Assembly (NCBI GenBank): GCA_930633525.1
Contig: CAKNFP010000001.1
Coordinates: 3,719,501 to 3,783,500 of the forward strand
DNA: 64,000 bases
Reading direction: 5' to 3'
Source of the DNA: Hyphomicrobiales bacterium
Lineage (GTDB): Bacteria; Pseudomonadota; Alphaproteobacteria; Rhizobiales; Beijerinckiaceae
In this document: positions 7,823-18,114 of the stretch, one piece after another
Numbering within the stretch: the first letter of the stretch is position 1
Layout of the letters: each line of letters opens with the position of its first letter
Made by a program: the position numbers and the translations under genes
Notes under the pieces: generated by a model
Databases searched by the model: none
Told to the model about the DNA's origin: nothing
What the model saw: only the letters and a program-made list of their open reading frames with translations

Positions 7823-10600
7823 TCATGCGTCCGCCGAAAGCCCTTTCAACCGGTAGAGCGCCTCCAGCGCCTCGCGCGGCGTCATGTCGTCCGGATCGAT
7901 CCCCCCAAGCGCCTCGCGCAGGAGATCCGGACCGGCGGCAGCGACGGCCGGCGGTGGCGTCACCGGTTTCAGCGTCGCGGCGAACAACGGCAGATCGTCG
8001 ATCAAGGCGGAGACGGGCTTCTCCCGCTCGGTTTTCTCAAGCTGGTCCAGCACCTCGCGCGCCCGAGCGATGACCGGGGCCGGCAGGCCTGCGAGCTTCG
8101 CCACCTGGATACCGTAGCTGCGATCGGCCGCTCCTGGCACCACCTCATGCAGGAAGACCACGTCGCCATGCCAGTCGGTGACGCGCATGGTGGCATTGCT
8201 GACGTTGTCGAGGCGGTCGGCGAGCGCGGTCAGTTCGTGATAATGGGTCGCGAACAGGGCGCGGCTGCGGTTGACCGCTTCCAGATGCTCCACGGCCGCC
8301 CAGGCGATGGACAGTCCGTCGAACGTCGCCGTGCCACGGCCGATCTCGTCGAGGATCACAAGCGCACGCGGTCCGGCCTGGTTGAGGATCGCGGCCGTCT
8401 CGATCATCTCCACCATGAATGTGGAGCGTCCGCGCGCGAGGTCGTCCGCGGCGCCGACGCGCGAGAACAGGCGGTCGACGATGCCGATGCGCGCCGCCCG
8501 CGCGGGCACGAAGGCGCCCATCTGCGCCAGCACGACGATCAGCGCGTTCTGGCGCAGATAGGTCGATTTACCGGCCATGTTAGGTCCGGTGATCAGGGTG
8601 ACGGCGCCGCTCTTGCCGCCCGGCGCGGTGAGGTCGCAATCATTGGCGACGAAGGTGCCGCCGCTCGCTTTCAGCGCGGCCTCGACAACCGGATGGCGCC
8701 CGCCCTCGATGCGGAAGGCAAGGCTGTCCTCGATCTCCGGCCGGCTCCAACCGAGATCGGCGGCGAGATCCGCGAGACCAGCCGTCACGTCGATGAGGCC
8801 GAGCGCATCGGCGGCGCGCTTGATCGGCTCGGCATTGGCCGCAACCACAGCCACGAGTTCGTCGAAAACGGCGAGTTCCAGGCGCACCGCGCGGTCGGAC
8901 GCCGAGGCGATCTTGGCCTCGAGCTCGCCGAGCTCCACCGTGGAAAAGCGCATCGTTCCGGCCATCGTCTGGCGGTGCACGAAAAGTTCATTCAATGGCG
9001 GCTTGAGGAAATCCTCACCCGCCGCCTGCGGCACCTCGACGAAATAGCCGAGCACATTGTTGTGCTTGACCTTCAGCGTCCGGCATCCGGTCTCCCCGAC
9101 ATAGCGCGCCTGGAGAGCGACGATGAAGCGGCGGGAATCCGCCTGCAGCAGCCGCGCCTCGTCGAGGGCCGGCAGGTGGCCAGCCCGCACGAAACCGCCG
9201 TCACGCTTCAAGAGTGGCAGTTCGTCGGAGAGCGCAGCCTGAAGCTGGCTTGCCAATTCAGGCGCGAGATCGGCAAGGGCGGCGGCCGCGCTGTTAAGTT
9301 CCGCCGGCCTGTCGGCCGCCTCCGGCAAGTCTCCGGCTTCCTCGCCATCCCTCTCGGTCAGGAGAGCGGCAACGACGCGGGCCACGGCGAGGCCATCGCG
9401 CAGAGCCGCGAGGTCCCGGGGCCCGCCACGGCCGAGCGCGAGGCGTGACAGGGCTCGCGCCATATCCGGCGCCGCGCGAAGGCGGGCGCGCAGCCCTTCA
9501 CGCAGAAAGGCGCGATCGACGAGATAGGCAACTGCATCGTGGCGCGCGCGGATCACAGCGAAATCCGTCGAGGGGCCCGCCAGGCGCTCCGCGAGCAACC
9601 GCCCGCCGGCAGAGGTCAACGTGCGGTCGACGGCCGCCAGGAGGCTCCCGCCGCGCTCTCCGGACAAGGTCCGGGAGAGTTCGAGATTGGCGCGGGTCGC
9701 GGCATCGATGAGAAGCGTGCCGCCTGCGGCCTCCCGCGCCGGTGGCGAGAGAGGCGGCCGAGAGCCGAGCTGGGTCCGGTCGACATAGCCGAGGACGAGC
9801 GCCGCCGCCGCCACCTCGGTCCGTGTGAAGACGCCGAAGGCATCGAGGCTCGCGACGCCGAAATAATCCTTGAGCCGGCGATCGGCAGACGCCGCATCGA
9901 GGCCGTCGCGGGCCATCGGCGTGATGGACGTCCGGATCTCACGCCACAGCGTCGCGAGATCCGGATCGTCGATCAGCGTATCCGGCACCAGAAGTTCGCG
10001 CGGGTCGAGGCGCGCAAGGTCGGCGGCAAGCTGGCCCGCCTCCACCTCGGCCACGGTGAAACGGCCCGTTGAAATATCGATGGCCGCGAGCCCGTAGACA
10101 TAGGCCTGGTCGCCGGCGCGGCGACGGGTGACCGCGACGAGAAGGTTTGCGCGCGCCGGATCAAGGAGGCTTTCCTCGGTGATGGTGCCGGGCGTCACGA
10201 GGCGCACGACCCCGCGTGCGACCACGGACTTGCCGCCTCGCTTCTTGGCCTCCGCCGGGTCCTCGGTCTGCTCGCAGACGGCCACGCGGTGGCCTGCCGC
10301 AATGAGACGCTGGAGGTAGTCTTCCGATTTCTCCACGGGCACGCCGCACATCGGGATATCTTCGCCAAGGTGCTTGCCGCGCTTGGTCAGGACGATACCG
10401 AGGGTTCGCGAAGCCATCTCCGCGTCCTCGAAGAAAAGCTCGTAGAAATCGCCCATCCGATAAAACAAGAGGCAATTGGGGTGCGCCAGCTTGATCTCGG
10501 TATATTGAGCCATCATCGGCGTCACGCGCCCGTCGGCCCCGGCCGGCGCCGGCTTGGTGGCGTCACTCGGCTTTGCTTGGTGTTCAAATGGCCCGTTCAT
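7823..10600 (-). CDS. mutS: DNA mismatch repair protein MutS
   Basis: A 925-residue protein of full family length. The mismatch-reading Phe-x-Glu motif is in [15 protein letters not shown] near residue 45. The C-terminal ATPase has Walker [14 protein letters not shown] (about residue 670), [16 protein letters not shown] as Walker B/signature, and FATHYHEL. MutS recognises mispairs and small loops and recruits MutL. The ATG at 10600 (MNGPFEHQ) is chosen; an in-frame start at 10651 would add 17 residues. No mutL is in the window. Confidence 0.97.
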   Translation of the reverse strand: MNGPFEHQAKPSDATKPAPAGADGRVTPMMAQYTEIKLAHPNCLLFYRMGDFYELFFEDAEMASRTLGIVLTKRGKHLGEDIPMCGVPVEKSEDYLQRLIAAGHRVAVCEQTEDPAEAKKRGGKSVVARGVVRLVTPGTITEESLLDPARANLLVAVTRRRAGDQAYVYGLAAIDISTGRFTVAEVEAGQLAADLARLDPRELLVPDTLIDDPDLATLWREIRTSITPMARDGLDAASADRRLKDYFGVASLDAFGVFTRTEVAAAALVLGYVDRTQLGSRPPLSPPAREAAGGTLLIDAATRANLELSRTLSGERGGSLLAAVDRTLTSAGGRLLAERLAGPSTDFAVIRARHDAVAYLVDRAFLREGLRARLRAAPDMARALSRLALGRGGPRDLAALRDGLAVARVVAALLTERDGEEAGDLPEAADRPAELNSAAAALADLAPELASQLQAALSDELPLLKRDGGFVRAGHLPALDEARLLQADSRRFIVALQARYVGETGCRTLKVKHNNVLGYFVEVPQAAGEDFLKPPLNELFVHRQTMAGTMRFSTVELGELEAKIASASDRAVRLELAVFDELVAVVAANAEPIKRAADALGLIDVTAGLADLAADLGWSRPEIEDSLAFRIEGGRHPVVEAALKASGGTFVANDCDLTAPGGKSGAVTLITGPNMAGKSTYLRQNALIVVLAQMGAFVPARAARIGIVDRLFSRVGAADDLARGRSTFMVEMIETAAILNQAGPRALVILDEIGRGTATFDGLSIAWAAVEHLEAVNRSRALFATHYHELTALADRLDNVSNATMRVTDWHGDVVFLHEVVPGAADRSYGIQVAKLAGLPAPVIARAREVLDQLEKTEREKPVSALIDDLPLFAATLKPVTPPPAVAAAGPDLLREALGGIDPDDMTPREALEALYRLKGLSADA

Positions 10601-10756
10601 GGCCGGACCGTAGCAAAGCCGCGATCGGCTTTCATCGCTCTGGCAGGACACTTTTGAAGGAAACAGTGGAGAACGCGCCTTGAGCGCGCACCCTCACCTG
10701 CGTAAGGTCGCGCTCCGGCCGGGATAAAGTATCGAACGGGAGGTCCATATAAACCC

Positions 10757-13039
10757 ATGAATGATAAGAAACGCGTGTCGCGCCCCACATTCACCGACCA
10801 GGAAGCGCTGCAGTTCCACTCCCAGGGGCGTCCCGGCAAGCTCGAAGTGGTCGCCACGAAGCCCATGGCGACCCAGCGCGATCTATCACTCGCGTATTCG
10901 CCGGGCGTCGCGGTGCCCGTGCGGGCCATCGCCGAGAACCCGAGCCTGGCTTTCGACTACACGACGCGCGGCAATCTCGTGGCCGTCATCTCCAACGGCA
11001 CCGCCATCCTCGGTCTCGGCAATCTCGGTGCGCTCGCCTCGAAGCCGGTGATGGAAGGCAAGGCTGTCCTGTTCAAGCGTTTCGCCGATGTCGATTCCAT
11101 CGACCTCGAAGTCGACACCGAGGACGCCGAGACCTTCATCAACTGCGTGCGCTATCTCGGGCCGTCCTTCGGCGGCATCAATCTCGAAGACATCAAGGCC
11201 CCGGAATGCTTCATCATCGAGGAGAAGCTCCGGGAGCTCATGGACATCCCGGTTTTCCATGATGATCAACACGGCACCGCGATCATCGCCGCCGCCGGGC
11301 TCGTCAATGCGCTGCATCTCACCAATCGCGACGTCAAGAATACCAAGCTCGTCGTGAATGGCGCCGGCTCGGCGGGCATCGCGTGCATCGAGCTTCTGAA
11401 GGCCATGGGCTTTGCGCCCAACAACGTCATCCTCTGTGACACCAAGGGCGTCATCTACCGCGGCCGCACCGAGGGGATGAACCAGTGGAAGTCCGCCCAC
11501 GCCGCCGAAACAACAGACCGCACGCTGGCCGACGCCATGCGCGGGGCGGATGCGGTGTTCGGCCTCTCGGCCAAGGGCGCCCTCACCACCGACATGGTGG
11601 CCAGCATGGCGCCGAACCCGATCATCTTCGCGATGGCGAATCCCGATCCGGAGATCACACCGGAAGAAGTCGCCGCCGTCCGCGACGACGCCATCATGGC
11701 CACCGGTCGTTCCGACTACGTGAACCAGGTCAACAACGTCCTCGGCTTCCCCTACATCTTCCGTGGCGCGCTCGATGTGCACGCGACGACCATCAACATG
11801 GAGATGAAGATCGCGGCGGCCGAGGCCTTGGCGGCCCTGGCGCGTGAGGACGTGCCGGACGAGGTGGCTGCCGCTTATCAAGGCGCGCGTCCGCGTTTCG
11901 GCCGTGACTACATCATTCCCGTGCCGTTCGACCCGCGCCTCATCCACGTCATCCCGCCGGCCGTCGCGAAAGCGGCGATGGAGACCGGCGTCGCCCGCCG
12001 GCCGATCACCGACATGCGCGTCTACAAGGCGCAGTTGTCCGCGCGGCGCGATCCCGTCGCGGGCACGCTCAACCGCGTGTTCGAGCGGGTGCGCCGCTCC
12101 CCGAAGCGCGTGGTCTTCGCCGAGGGCGAGGAGGAGCAGGTCATCCGCGCAGCCGCCTCCTTCGTCAACCAGGGCCTCGGCACCGCGATCCTGGTCGGAC
12201 GCGAGGACCGCGTGCGGGAAACCGCCTCGCTGGCCGGCATCGACCTCAGCGGCCGCAACGGCATCGAGATCCACAACGCGCGCCTGTCCCATCGCAACGC
12301 GGTCTACGCACAGTTCCTCTATGAGCGGCTGCAGCGCGAAGGCTACCTGTTCCGTGATTGCCAGCGGCTGGTGAACCAGGACCGCAACCATTTCGGCGCC
12401 GCCATGGTCGCCATGGGCGATGCCGATGCCATGGTGACGGGTGTCACCCGCAACTACTCGATCGCCCTGGAGGATGTGCGCCGCGTCATCGACGTCAAGC
12501 CAGGCCACCGGGTCATCGGCGTCTCCATCGCGCTGGCGCGCGGCCGCACCGTGTTGGTGGCCGACACCGCCATCACCGAGATGCCGAATGCGCAGGAGCT
12601 TGCGGATATCGCAGTGGAGGCGGCCGGCGTCGCGAAGCGGCTAGGCTATGAGCCACGGGTTGCGCTGCTCGCCTTCTCCACCTTTGGGCATCCGAAGGGG
12701 GAGCGCTCCGAGCGCGTGCAGGAGGCCGTGCGCATTCTCGACAAGCGGCGCTGCGACTTCGAGTATGACGGCGAGATGGCGGCCGATGTCGCGCTCAACC
12801 GCGACCTCATGTCCGTCTATCCGTTCTGCCGCCTCACCGGGCCCGCGAATGTCCTGGTCATGCCGGCTTTTCACTCGGCGTCGATTTCGACCAAGATGCT
12901 GCAGGAGCTTGGCGGATCAACCGTACTCGGCCCGCTGATCGTCGGCCTCGACAAGGCCGTTCAGATCGTGCCGCTTGGCGCCAAGGACAGCGACATCGTC
13001 AATATGGCGGCGCTCGCGGCCTACAACATCGGCGGGTGA
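10757..13039 (+). CDS. maeB: NADP-dependent malic enzyme with C-terminal phosphotransacetylase-like domain
   Basis: A 760-residue protein. The N-terminal malic enzyme domain (about 1-430) shows [22 protein letters not shown] and [16 protein letters not shown]; the C-terminal part (about 430-760) is a PTA/PTB domain ([33 protein letters not shown]). This two-domain form is typical of MaeB in Proteobacteria; the PTA part is generally regulatory rather than catalytic. It oxidatively decarboxylates malate to pyruvate and makes NADPH. It reads divergently from mutS and ends at a strong shared terminator at 13066-13089. Confidence 0.96.
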   Translation: MNDKKRVSRPTFTDQEALQFHSQGRPGKLEVVATKPMATQRDLSLAYSPGVAVPVRAIAENPSLAFDYTTRGNLVAVISNGTAILGLGNLGALASKPVMEGKAVLFKRFADVDSIDLEVDTEDAETFINCVRYLGPSFGGINLEDIKAPECFIIEEKLRELMDIPVFHDDQHGTAIIAAAGLVNALHLTNRDVKNTKLVVNGAGSAGIACIELLKAMGFAPNNVILCDTKGVIYRGRTEGMNQWKSAHAAETTDRTLADAMRGADAVFGLSAKGALTTDMVASMAPNPIIFAMANPDPEITPEEVAAVRDDAIMATGRSDYVNQVNNVLGFPYIFRGALDVHATTINMEMKIAAAEALAALAREDVPDEVAAAYQGARPRFGRDYIIPVPFDPRLIHVIPPAVAKAAMETGVARRPITDMRVYKAQLSARRDPVAGTLNRVFERVRRSPKRVVFAEGEEEQVIRAAASFVNQGLGTAILVGREDRVRETASLAGIDLSGRNGIEIHNARLSHRNAVYAQFLYERLQREGYLFRDCQRLVNQDRNHFGAAMVAMGDADAMVTGVTRNYSIALEDVRRVIDVKPGHRVIGVSIALARGRTVLVADTAITEMPNAQELADIAVEAAGVAKRLGYEPRVALLAFSTFGHPKGERSERVQEAVRILDKRRCDFEYDGEMAADVALNRDLMSVYPFCRLTGPANVLVMPAFHSASISTKMLQELGGSTVLGPLIVGLDKAVQIVPLGAKDSDIVNMAALAAYNIGG

Positions 13040-13065
13040 AGGGCCCGACCATTGCCTCCATAAAA

Positions 13066-13089
13066 AATGGCCGGGATTACCCGGCCATT
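13066..13089. terminator. Bidirectional terminator between maeB and doxX-type gene
   Basis: Perfect 10-base stem AATGGCCGGG / CCCGGCCATT with an ATTA loop. On the plus strand it is followed by GTCTTTT, and on the minus strand by TTTTTTATGG. It lies in the 75-base space between two convergent genes, 26 bases after the maeB stop. Confidence 0.85.
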
Positions 13090-13114
13090 GTCTTTTGAGC
13101 AGATCGCGAAGCCG

Positions 13115-13588
13115 TCAGACCTCTCGGCCGATGGCGCGATCGACGGACAGCGCACCGCCACCACGCGCGATGATGGTGAGCAGCATCGCCGACCACAGGA
13201 TGGACTTTTCCGCGCCCATATAGCCCTGCCCCATGACGACCCAATGGGCATAGATCGTGACGAGCAGGATAATGAGTGCCACTGCGGCGGCCGGGCGCGT
13301 CAGGAAGCCGATAAGCAGCAGCACGCCTGAGCCAAACTCGCTGAACGACAGCAGCGGTGACCACAGCGCACCTGGCACGAAGCCGATGCGCTCGACCATA
13401 TCGACCATGCCGAAGGGATTGATCACCTTGCCCCAGCCGTGGGCCACCATCGCGATGCCCGTGACGATCCGCAGAATGACGTCCGCCGGAACCGTAAGAG
13501 CGGCCCAGAGGCCACCGAGCGCTGGAATGACAAGCCCGCCAGCATCGGCCCGTGATGGATTCGTTCGCGACATGTGGTCAACAGCCAT
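13115..13588 (-). CDS. DoxX family membrane protein
   Basis: A 157-residue protein with four predicted membrane helices and the DoxX pattern ILRIVTGIAMVAHGWGKVINP near the N-terminus, then SFSEFGSGVLLLIGFLTR. DoxX proteins are inner-membrane proteins linked to thiosulfate or redox metabolism in some lineages; here the role is unknown. The start at 13588 is well supported: AGGAGG lies 8 bases upstream on the minus strand, so the longer ORF from 13672 is not used. An inverted repeat sits about 80 bases upstream. Confidence 0.87.
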   Translation of the reverse strand: MAVDHMSRTNPSRADAGGLVIPALGGLWAALTVPADVILRIVTGIAMVAHGWGKVINPFGMVDMVERIGFVPGALWSPLLSFSEFGSGVLLLIGFLTRPAAAVALIILLVTIYAHWVVMGQGYMGAEKSILWSAMLLTIIARGGGALSVDRAIGREV

Positions 13589-13666
13589 GAAAGCGCCTCC
13601 TGCGCGCCTGCCCATGAAAGATATGGAGAAGCATAACTGCGATGAGGTGCCGAATTTGCAAGCCGC

Positions 13667-13695
13667 GATCACATAGCTTTCAACACTATGTCATC
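13667..13695. promoter_or_regulatory. Inverted repeat upstream of doxX-type gene
   Basis: Arms GATCACATAG (13667-13676) and CTATGTCATC (13686-13695) match at 9 of 10 positions around a 9-base centre. The site is 79-107 bases upstream of the DoxX ATG in an AT-rich leader, where a repressor or activator site would be expected. No regulator gene is adjacent. Confidence 0.4.
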
Positions 13696-13826
13696 ACCAT
13701 GGCGTGAAGACGCCGTCAATTCACTCAAGATCGCCACATATATTTAAATAAAACCAATATGAGATGCGATAAGAGCGGAAAGATCCTGTACAGTCGACGC
13801 TGCACTCACGACATTATTGAACTATT

Positions 13827-14918
13827 CTAGGAGACAATAGTAATGCGCTCCGCAGCGCGTGTCAGGCCGGTATAGAGCCAGCGGCTGGCATGCTCGCGAA
13901 AGGCGAAGGCTTCGTCGAAGAGGACCACCTCGTCCCACTGCGAGCCCTGCGCCTTGTGCACCGTAAGCGCATAGCCATAGGTGAATTCATCGGCATTGCG
14001 ACGGATGGCGAAGGGCACGTTCTCCTCCTCGCCCTCGAAGAATTCGCGCGGCACGCTGACCTCGGTCGTGCGCCGCGCGGTTTCGTCATCCGGCGTCACA
14101 TCCATCTTCACCAGGCCCTTCTGCTCGCCCTTGAGCTGCTTGATGAGCCAGGTGCCCCCATTGAAAAGCCCTTTGGTCTTGTTGTTCTTGAGGCAGACAA
14201 GCTTCTCGCCCGCAGCGGGCATCGCATCGCGGAAGCCGAGGAGCGAGCGCATGCGGGCGTTGTACATGCGGCGTGTCTTGTTCATGCCGAGCAAGACCTG
14301 ATCGGCATGCATCACCGCCGGCGCATCGATGTCGCGGCGCGAGATCACCCGGCTCTCGCCGAATTGGCCGTGGGCGAGGCTTCCGCCCTCGCGCACCACC
14401 ATCGACATGTGGATGATCGGATTGTCGCGGGCCTGCCGGTGCACCTCGGTCAGCATCAGGTCGGGCTCGGCTTCGGTGAAAAAGCCGCCGCCCTTCACCG
14501 GCGGCAGCTGCGCGGGATCACCGAGCACGAGCACCGGAACGCCGAAGGAGAGGAGGTCACGCCCCAGTTCCTCGTCCACCATCGAGCATTCGTCGATGAT
14601 GATGAGCTCGGCGTCCGCGGCCGAACTCTGCCGGTTGATGACGAAGGACGGCCCCTCCTCCTTCGAGCCGCGCGAGCGATAGATAAGGCTGTGGATGGTG
14701 GTCGCCCCCTCGCAGCCCTTGGAACGCAGCACCGAGGCCGCCTTGCCGGTAAAGGCGCCGAAGGCGACATCCCCGTCGATACCCTCCGCGATATGCCGGG
14801 CAAGCGTCGTCTTGCCCGTGCCGGCATATCCGAAGAGGCGGAAGACCTGGGCATCGCGCCGCTTCAACCATGCGGCAACCGCCTTCAGGGCATCATCTTG
14901 TTGAGGGGACCAGCTCAT
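13827..14918 (-). CDS. RecD-like ATP-dependent DNA helicase (superfamily 1)
   Basis: A 363-residue SF1B helicase core: Walker A GYAGTGKTT (about residues 29-37), IIIDECSMVDEE (motif II), GDPAQLPPV (motif III), a SH3-like insertion with GEKLVCLKNN, then YALTVHKAQGSQWDEV and YTGLTRAAERI (motifs V-VI). It resembles short RecD2/Dda-type helicases, not the RecD of RecBCD, since no recB or recC is near. Likely role: DNA unwinding in repair or recombination. It stands alone; about 280 bases without a recognised gene separate it from mepA. Confidence 0.88.
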   Translation of the reverse strand: MSWSPQQDDALKAVAAWLKRRDAQVFRLFGYAGTGKTTLARHIAEGIDGDVAFGAFTGKAASVLRSKGCEGATTIHSLIYRSRGSKEEGPSFVINRQSSAADAELIIIDECSMVDEELGRDLLSFGVPVLVLGDPAQLPPVKGGGFFTEAEPDLMLTEVHRQARDNPIIHMSMVVREGGSLAHGQFGESRVISRRDIDAPAVMHADQVLLGMNKTRRMYNARMRSLLGFRDAMPAAGEKLVCLKNNKTKGLFNGGTWLIKQLKGEQKGLVKMDVTPDDETARRTTEVSVPREFFEGEEENVPFAIRRNADEFTYGYALTVHKAQGSQWDEVVLFDEAFAFREHASRWLYTGLTRAAERITIVS

Positions 14919-15197
14919 AATGTGCTCACAACGAATGGCTCAGGACGGACAATGACTGAGGTGAAAGCCGGGGGAAGCGCGTGCATCGCCCGGAGCAATT
15001 GGAAAGATCGTGGCTGATCGTCATAGAATGCAGGGGGCCTGCAGAAAAGCCCACGCCTTACAATCGAAGAAAAGGCATAATTATCAGTCAATTGCCGGGA
15101 GGCTACCGCCGGTGATGGCGGCGGGGCCATGCCGGTGATTCGGAGCGGCCACCGTCGTTTCGCCTGGGGAATCGGCTTGCGAAAGGAGTGCTTGCGA

Positions 15198-16184
15198 ATG
15201 ACGATGACGCCTTTTCGGCCCCTGCAGAGCAGAGGGGCAGGTCGCGCGTTGAAGCGGCTGGCGCTTGCCGGGCTTCTCCTGGCGTTCACCACGGTGGTGA
15301 GCCATCAGGCCGCCCATGCCCAGGAAAATGCGGCCGAAGAGGCCGCTCGCCGGAAGGCTGTCCTTTCCAAATTGCCTGCTGATGCGGCCCAACGGCGCTT
15401 CGGCACCACGCCTCTGGCATCCGCCGGGCAAGCCGCCGTCTTCGGCTTCTATTCCCTCGGCTGCCTCGCCGGCGGCGTCATGCTGCCGCCCGACGGGCCG
15501 ACCTGGCAGGTCATGCGGCTGTCGCGCAATCGCAATTGGGGACACCCGACGCTCGTCGAGTTTCTGCAGAATTTCGCCGCCAAGGTGCCATCGACCACCG
15601 GCTGGCCGGGCATTCTTGTCGGCGACATGGGTCAGCCGCGCGGCGGCCCGATGCTGACGGGCCACGCCTCCCACCAGATCGGCCTTGACGCGGACATCTG
15701 GCTGACGGGCATGCCGGCAGGCCGTCTCAGCGCCGGCGCCCGCGAGGAAGTCTCCGCCATCAATGTGGTGAGAAGCGACTGGAACGACATCGATCCGTCG
15801 CGCTGGACGCCGAGCCATATGGCGCTTCTGAAGACCGCCGCCTCCTATCGGCAGGTGGAGCGGGTGCTCGTCAACCCCGCCATCAAGCGCGCGCTGTGCC
15901 GCGACGCGGGCTCCGACCGCCGCTGGCTCTCGAAAATCCGGCCGACGCCTGGCCACAACTATCATTTCCACGTCCGCCTTGCCTGCCCGGCGGGCGAGAC
16001 CGCCTGCCGCCGGCAGGCACCGCCGCCGACCAGCGACGGCTGTGGGGCAGAGCTCGACTGGTGGTTCAGCGCCGAAGCCCGGCGGCCGAAGCCATACAAG
16101 CCCGCGCCGCCCTTGATGGTGGCCGACTTGCCCGCCCAGTGCCGCGCGGTGATCGACAGCGCGGCAGCGGCGGCCCGAAACTGA
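15198..16184 (+). CDS. mepA: Penicillin-insensitive murein endopeptidase MepA
   Basis: A 328-residue secreted protein: signal peptide (about residues 1-40, ending AHA-QE) and the LAS-type metallopeptidase motifs GHASHQIGLDADIW (zinc His and Asp) and GHNYHFHVRLACPAG (second His cluster). MepA cuts D-Ala-meso-DAP cross-links in peptidoglycan and is not inhibited by beta-lactams; it acts in the periplasm. The start at 15198 has AAAGGAG 9 bases upstream, so the ORF start at 15129 is not used. Confidence 0.94.
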   Translation: MTMTPFRPLQSRGAGRALKRLALAGLLLAFTTVVSHQAAHAQENAAEEAARRKAVLSKLPADAAQRRFGTTPLASAGQAAVFGFYSLGCLAGGVMLPPDGPTWQVMRLSRNRNWGHPTLVEFLQNFAAKVPSTTGWPGILVGDMGQPRGGPMLTGHASHQIGLDADIWLTGMPAGRLSAGAREEVSAINVVRSDWNDIDPSRWTPSHMALLKTAASYRQVERVLVNPAIKRALCRDAGSDRRWLSKIRPTPGHNYHFHVRLACPAGETACRRQAPPPTSDGCGAELDWWFSAEARRPKPYKPAPPLMVADLPAQCRAVIDSAAAAARN

Positions 16185-16198
16185 GACCCAGCCCGTCT

Positions 16199-16243
16199 CG
16201 TCCCCGGCGTGCTGGTTCCCGGCGTCCTGGTTCCCACTGTCTT
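16199..16243. repeat. Short imperfect tandem repeat
   Basis: About three copies of a 14-16-base unit of the form TTCCCGGCGTCCTGG in a row just after mepA; the third copy is more diverged. It is directly followed by a strong hairpin. Confidence 0.5.
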
Positions 16244-16264
16244 GGATCGTTTGAAGGCCGGCCT

Positions 16265-16290
16265 TGATCTCTCCCCTTCGGGAGAGATCA
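16265..16290. terminator. Hairpin between convergent mepA and yqhA-like gene
   Basis: Perfect 11-base stem TGATCTCTCCC / GGGAGAGATCA with a CTTC tetraloop, between two convergent genes. No U-tract follows on either strand, so it may act with Rho or as a 3'-end stabiliser. Confidence 0.55.
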
Positions 16291-16311
16291 GCGCAGCGCG
16301 TGTCAATTCAC

Positions 16312-16809
16312 TCAGTGCTTTTCGCCGGCGATGCGGTCCGTCAGCGCCAGGAAAACGCCTGAGGCGACGAAGACGACATGGATGCCGACAAGCCACATCA
16401 ATTCACGATCACTGACATTGGCGACATTCATGAAGGCCTTCAGGAGCTGGATGGCCGAGATGGCGACGATCGACGACATCAGCTTGAGCTTCAAGCCGGA
16501 GAAGTCGATCTTGCCCATCCAGTCCGGCCAGTCCCTGTGCTCGTCCGCGTCGATCTTCGACACGAAATTCTCGTAGCCGGAGAAGACAACGATCACGACG
16601 AGCGAACCGGTGAAGGTCAGGTCGACCAGGCTCAGGATGCCGAGGATGATGTCGGATTCCTTGCCGGAGAACACCATCGGCAGAAAATGCAAGAGCTCCA
16701 GCATCGTCTTGATGAGAAGCCCCGCCAGCCCCAGGACCAGCGCGACGTAAAACGGCGCGAGCAGCCACCGGCTGGCGAACAGGAAGCGCTCAAGCGCTCT
16801 CTCGATCAT
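16312..16809 (-). CDS. YqhA/TIGR00645 family inner-membrane protein
   Basis: A 165-residue protein starting MIERALERFLFASRWLLAPF, with three to four hydrophobic helices and the conserved middle FSGYENFVSKID and GLKLKLMSSIVAISAI. This is the UPF0114 (YqhA) family, of unknown function and sometimes linked to ion or small-molecule transport. The start at 16809 has GGAG five bases upstream; the longer ORF from 16878 is an extension. The upstream gene on the same strand is msrA, about 100 bases away. Confidence 0.85.
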   Translation of the reverse strand: MIERALERFLFASRWLLAPFYVALVLGLAGLLIKTMLELLHFLPMVFSGKESDIILGILSLVDLTFTGSLVVIVVFSGYENFVSKIDADEHRDWPDWMGKIDFSGLKLKLMSSIVAISAIQLLKAFMNVANVSDRELMWLVGIHVVFVASGVFLALTDRIAGEKH

Positions 16810-16909
16810 AAGGTCTCCATCGCAAAAGGGGCCGCCACATTTGAGTGGTGCCCCCTGGAATTCGCCTGCCCGGACCATGTTCTGGCCCGAGCTCTATCAT
16901 TTGCGTGCC

Positions 16910-17560
16910 TCAGGCCGCGATACCCGTGCCAATGGCGCAGCTCACGCCGGTCCCGCCGAGGCCGCAGTAGCCGGCGGGATTCTTCGCCAGATACTGCTGG
17001 TGATAGGCTTCCGCGAAATAGAAAGGCGGGCGGTCCGCTATCTCCGTCGTGATCGGAGGATAACCCGAGACCCTGAGCGCCTCGCCATAGGTCCGCCGCG
17101 TCGCCTCGACGAGCGCGAGCTCGGCCTCCCCGGCCACATAGACCGCCGAACGATATTGAGTGCCAATGTCGTTGCCCTGCCGCATGCCCTGCGTCGGATC
17201 ATGGTTTTCCCAGAACACACGCAGCAAGTCCGCGAGATCGACACCCTTCTCATAGACGACCTGCACGACCTCCGTGTGCCCGGTACGGCCGCTGCAGACC
17301 TCCTCATAGGTCGGATTGGGCGTTACCCCGCCCGCATAGCCGACGGCCGTGACATAAACGCCGGGCAGGCTCCAGAACTTCCGCTCCGCCCCCCAGAAGC
17401 AGCCCATGCCAAACAGCACCTCCTTGCTGCCTTCCGGATAGGGACCGGCCAGAAAGTGTCCATTCACGAAATGAGTCTGGGCGGTCACGATAGGTTCCGG
17501 CCGGCCAGGCAGGGCCTCATTGGCACCAGGCAAGACCGATGATTTGCGGAACAATCCCAT
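16910..17560 (-). CDS. msrA: Peptide methionine-S-sulfoxide reductase MsrA
   Basis: A 216-residue protein. The catalytic Cys is C54 in [42 protein letters not shown] and the C-terminal [11 protein letters not shown] resolving Cys residues are present. It reduces methionine-S-sulfoxide in free or protein-bound form with thioredoxin. The start at 17560 has AGGAG 7 bases upstream; the ORF from 17704 adds residues without family likeness. There is no signal peptide, so it is cytoplasmic. Confidence 0.95.
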   Translation of the reverse strand: MGLFRKSSVLPGANEALPGRPEPIVTAQTHFVNGHFLAGPYPEGSKEVLFGMGCFWGAERKFWSLPGVYVTAVGYAGGVTPNPTYEEVCSGRTGHTEVVQVVYEKGVDLADLLRVFWENHDPTQGMRQGNDIGTQYRSAVYVAGEAELALVEATRRTYGEALRVSGYPPITTEIADRPPFYFAEAYHQQYLAKNPAGYCGLGGTGVSCAIGTGIAA

Positions 17561-17624
17561 GATGCTTCTCCTCATACCAGAGATGTGGGAAGGTCTGCGG
17601 CGTGGCGCGAGATCCTGTCGACCC

Positions 17625-17945
17625 TCATCGCAAGGGTTTGAACAGAAACGGATCCGCCGGTCGCCGACCAAGCCATAACAGCAGAATGCCAAGAATGGCG
17701 CCAACAGCCGCGGTCGGCAAGGTGAGCAGGCTGCCTGTGACGAGCCGCTGCGCCGCCTCAGGCAGATGCGCGCTCATCCAGGGCAGGAATTGCGGAAACA
17801 GGGCTGGCAGCGCCGCCTCAAGCGTGGTGGCCAGAGAGGTGGGGACGAATTGGCTATTGGCAATGCCCCGCGCTCCGTCAATGACGAAAGCGACGAAGCC
17901 ACCGGTCAGGAGGATAAAACCGATGAAGCGAAGCAATGCACGCAT
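17625..17945 (-). CDS. Small conserved-looking membrane protein
   Basis: A 106-residue protein starting [26 protein letters not shown], with a hydrophobic helix at each end (about 5-25 and 75-98) and a short soluble middle rich in Ala, Pro and Leu. Similar short two-helix proteins are common in Hyphomicrobiales genomes, without known function. An in-frame ATG at 18017 would add 24 polar residues; neither start has a good ribosome-binding site, so the start is uncertain. Confidence 0.55.
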   Translation of the reverse strand: MRALLRFIGFILLTGGFVAFVIDGARGIANSQFVPTSLATTLEAALPALFPQFLPWMSAHLPEAAQRLVTGSLLTLPTAAVGAILGILLLWLGRRPADPFLFKPLR

Positions 17946-18114
17946 TCGCGCTAAATCATCCTCCAGATAGCCCGACGCGATCCGCCGGCTTCCCGCCATC
18001 AATCCAAACAGCTCCATCCGGTCACGCGCGAGCGAACGCTCATCGGCGCGACCGGATGCTCAGCGTCCAGATCTAACGATGCACGGCGGGGGTCGCAAGA
18101 GGCTCGGGCCCGCA

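Noticed and set aside
7769..9448. 559-codon plus-strand ORF opposite mutS
   Set aside because: Lies wholly antisense to a clear MutS and has an Arg/Gly/His-rich composition typical of GC-rich shadow frames.
10886..12508. 540-codon minus-strand ORF
   Set aside because: Antisense to maeB; the repeated Asp/His/Val-rich composition is a frame artefact.
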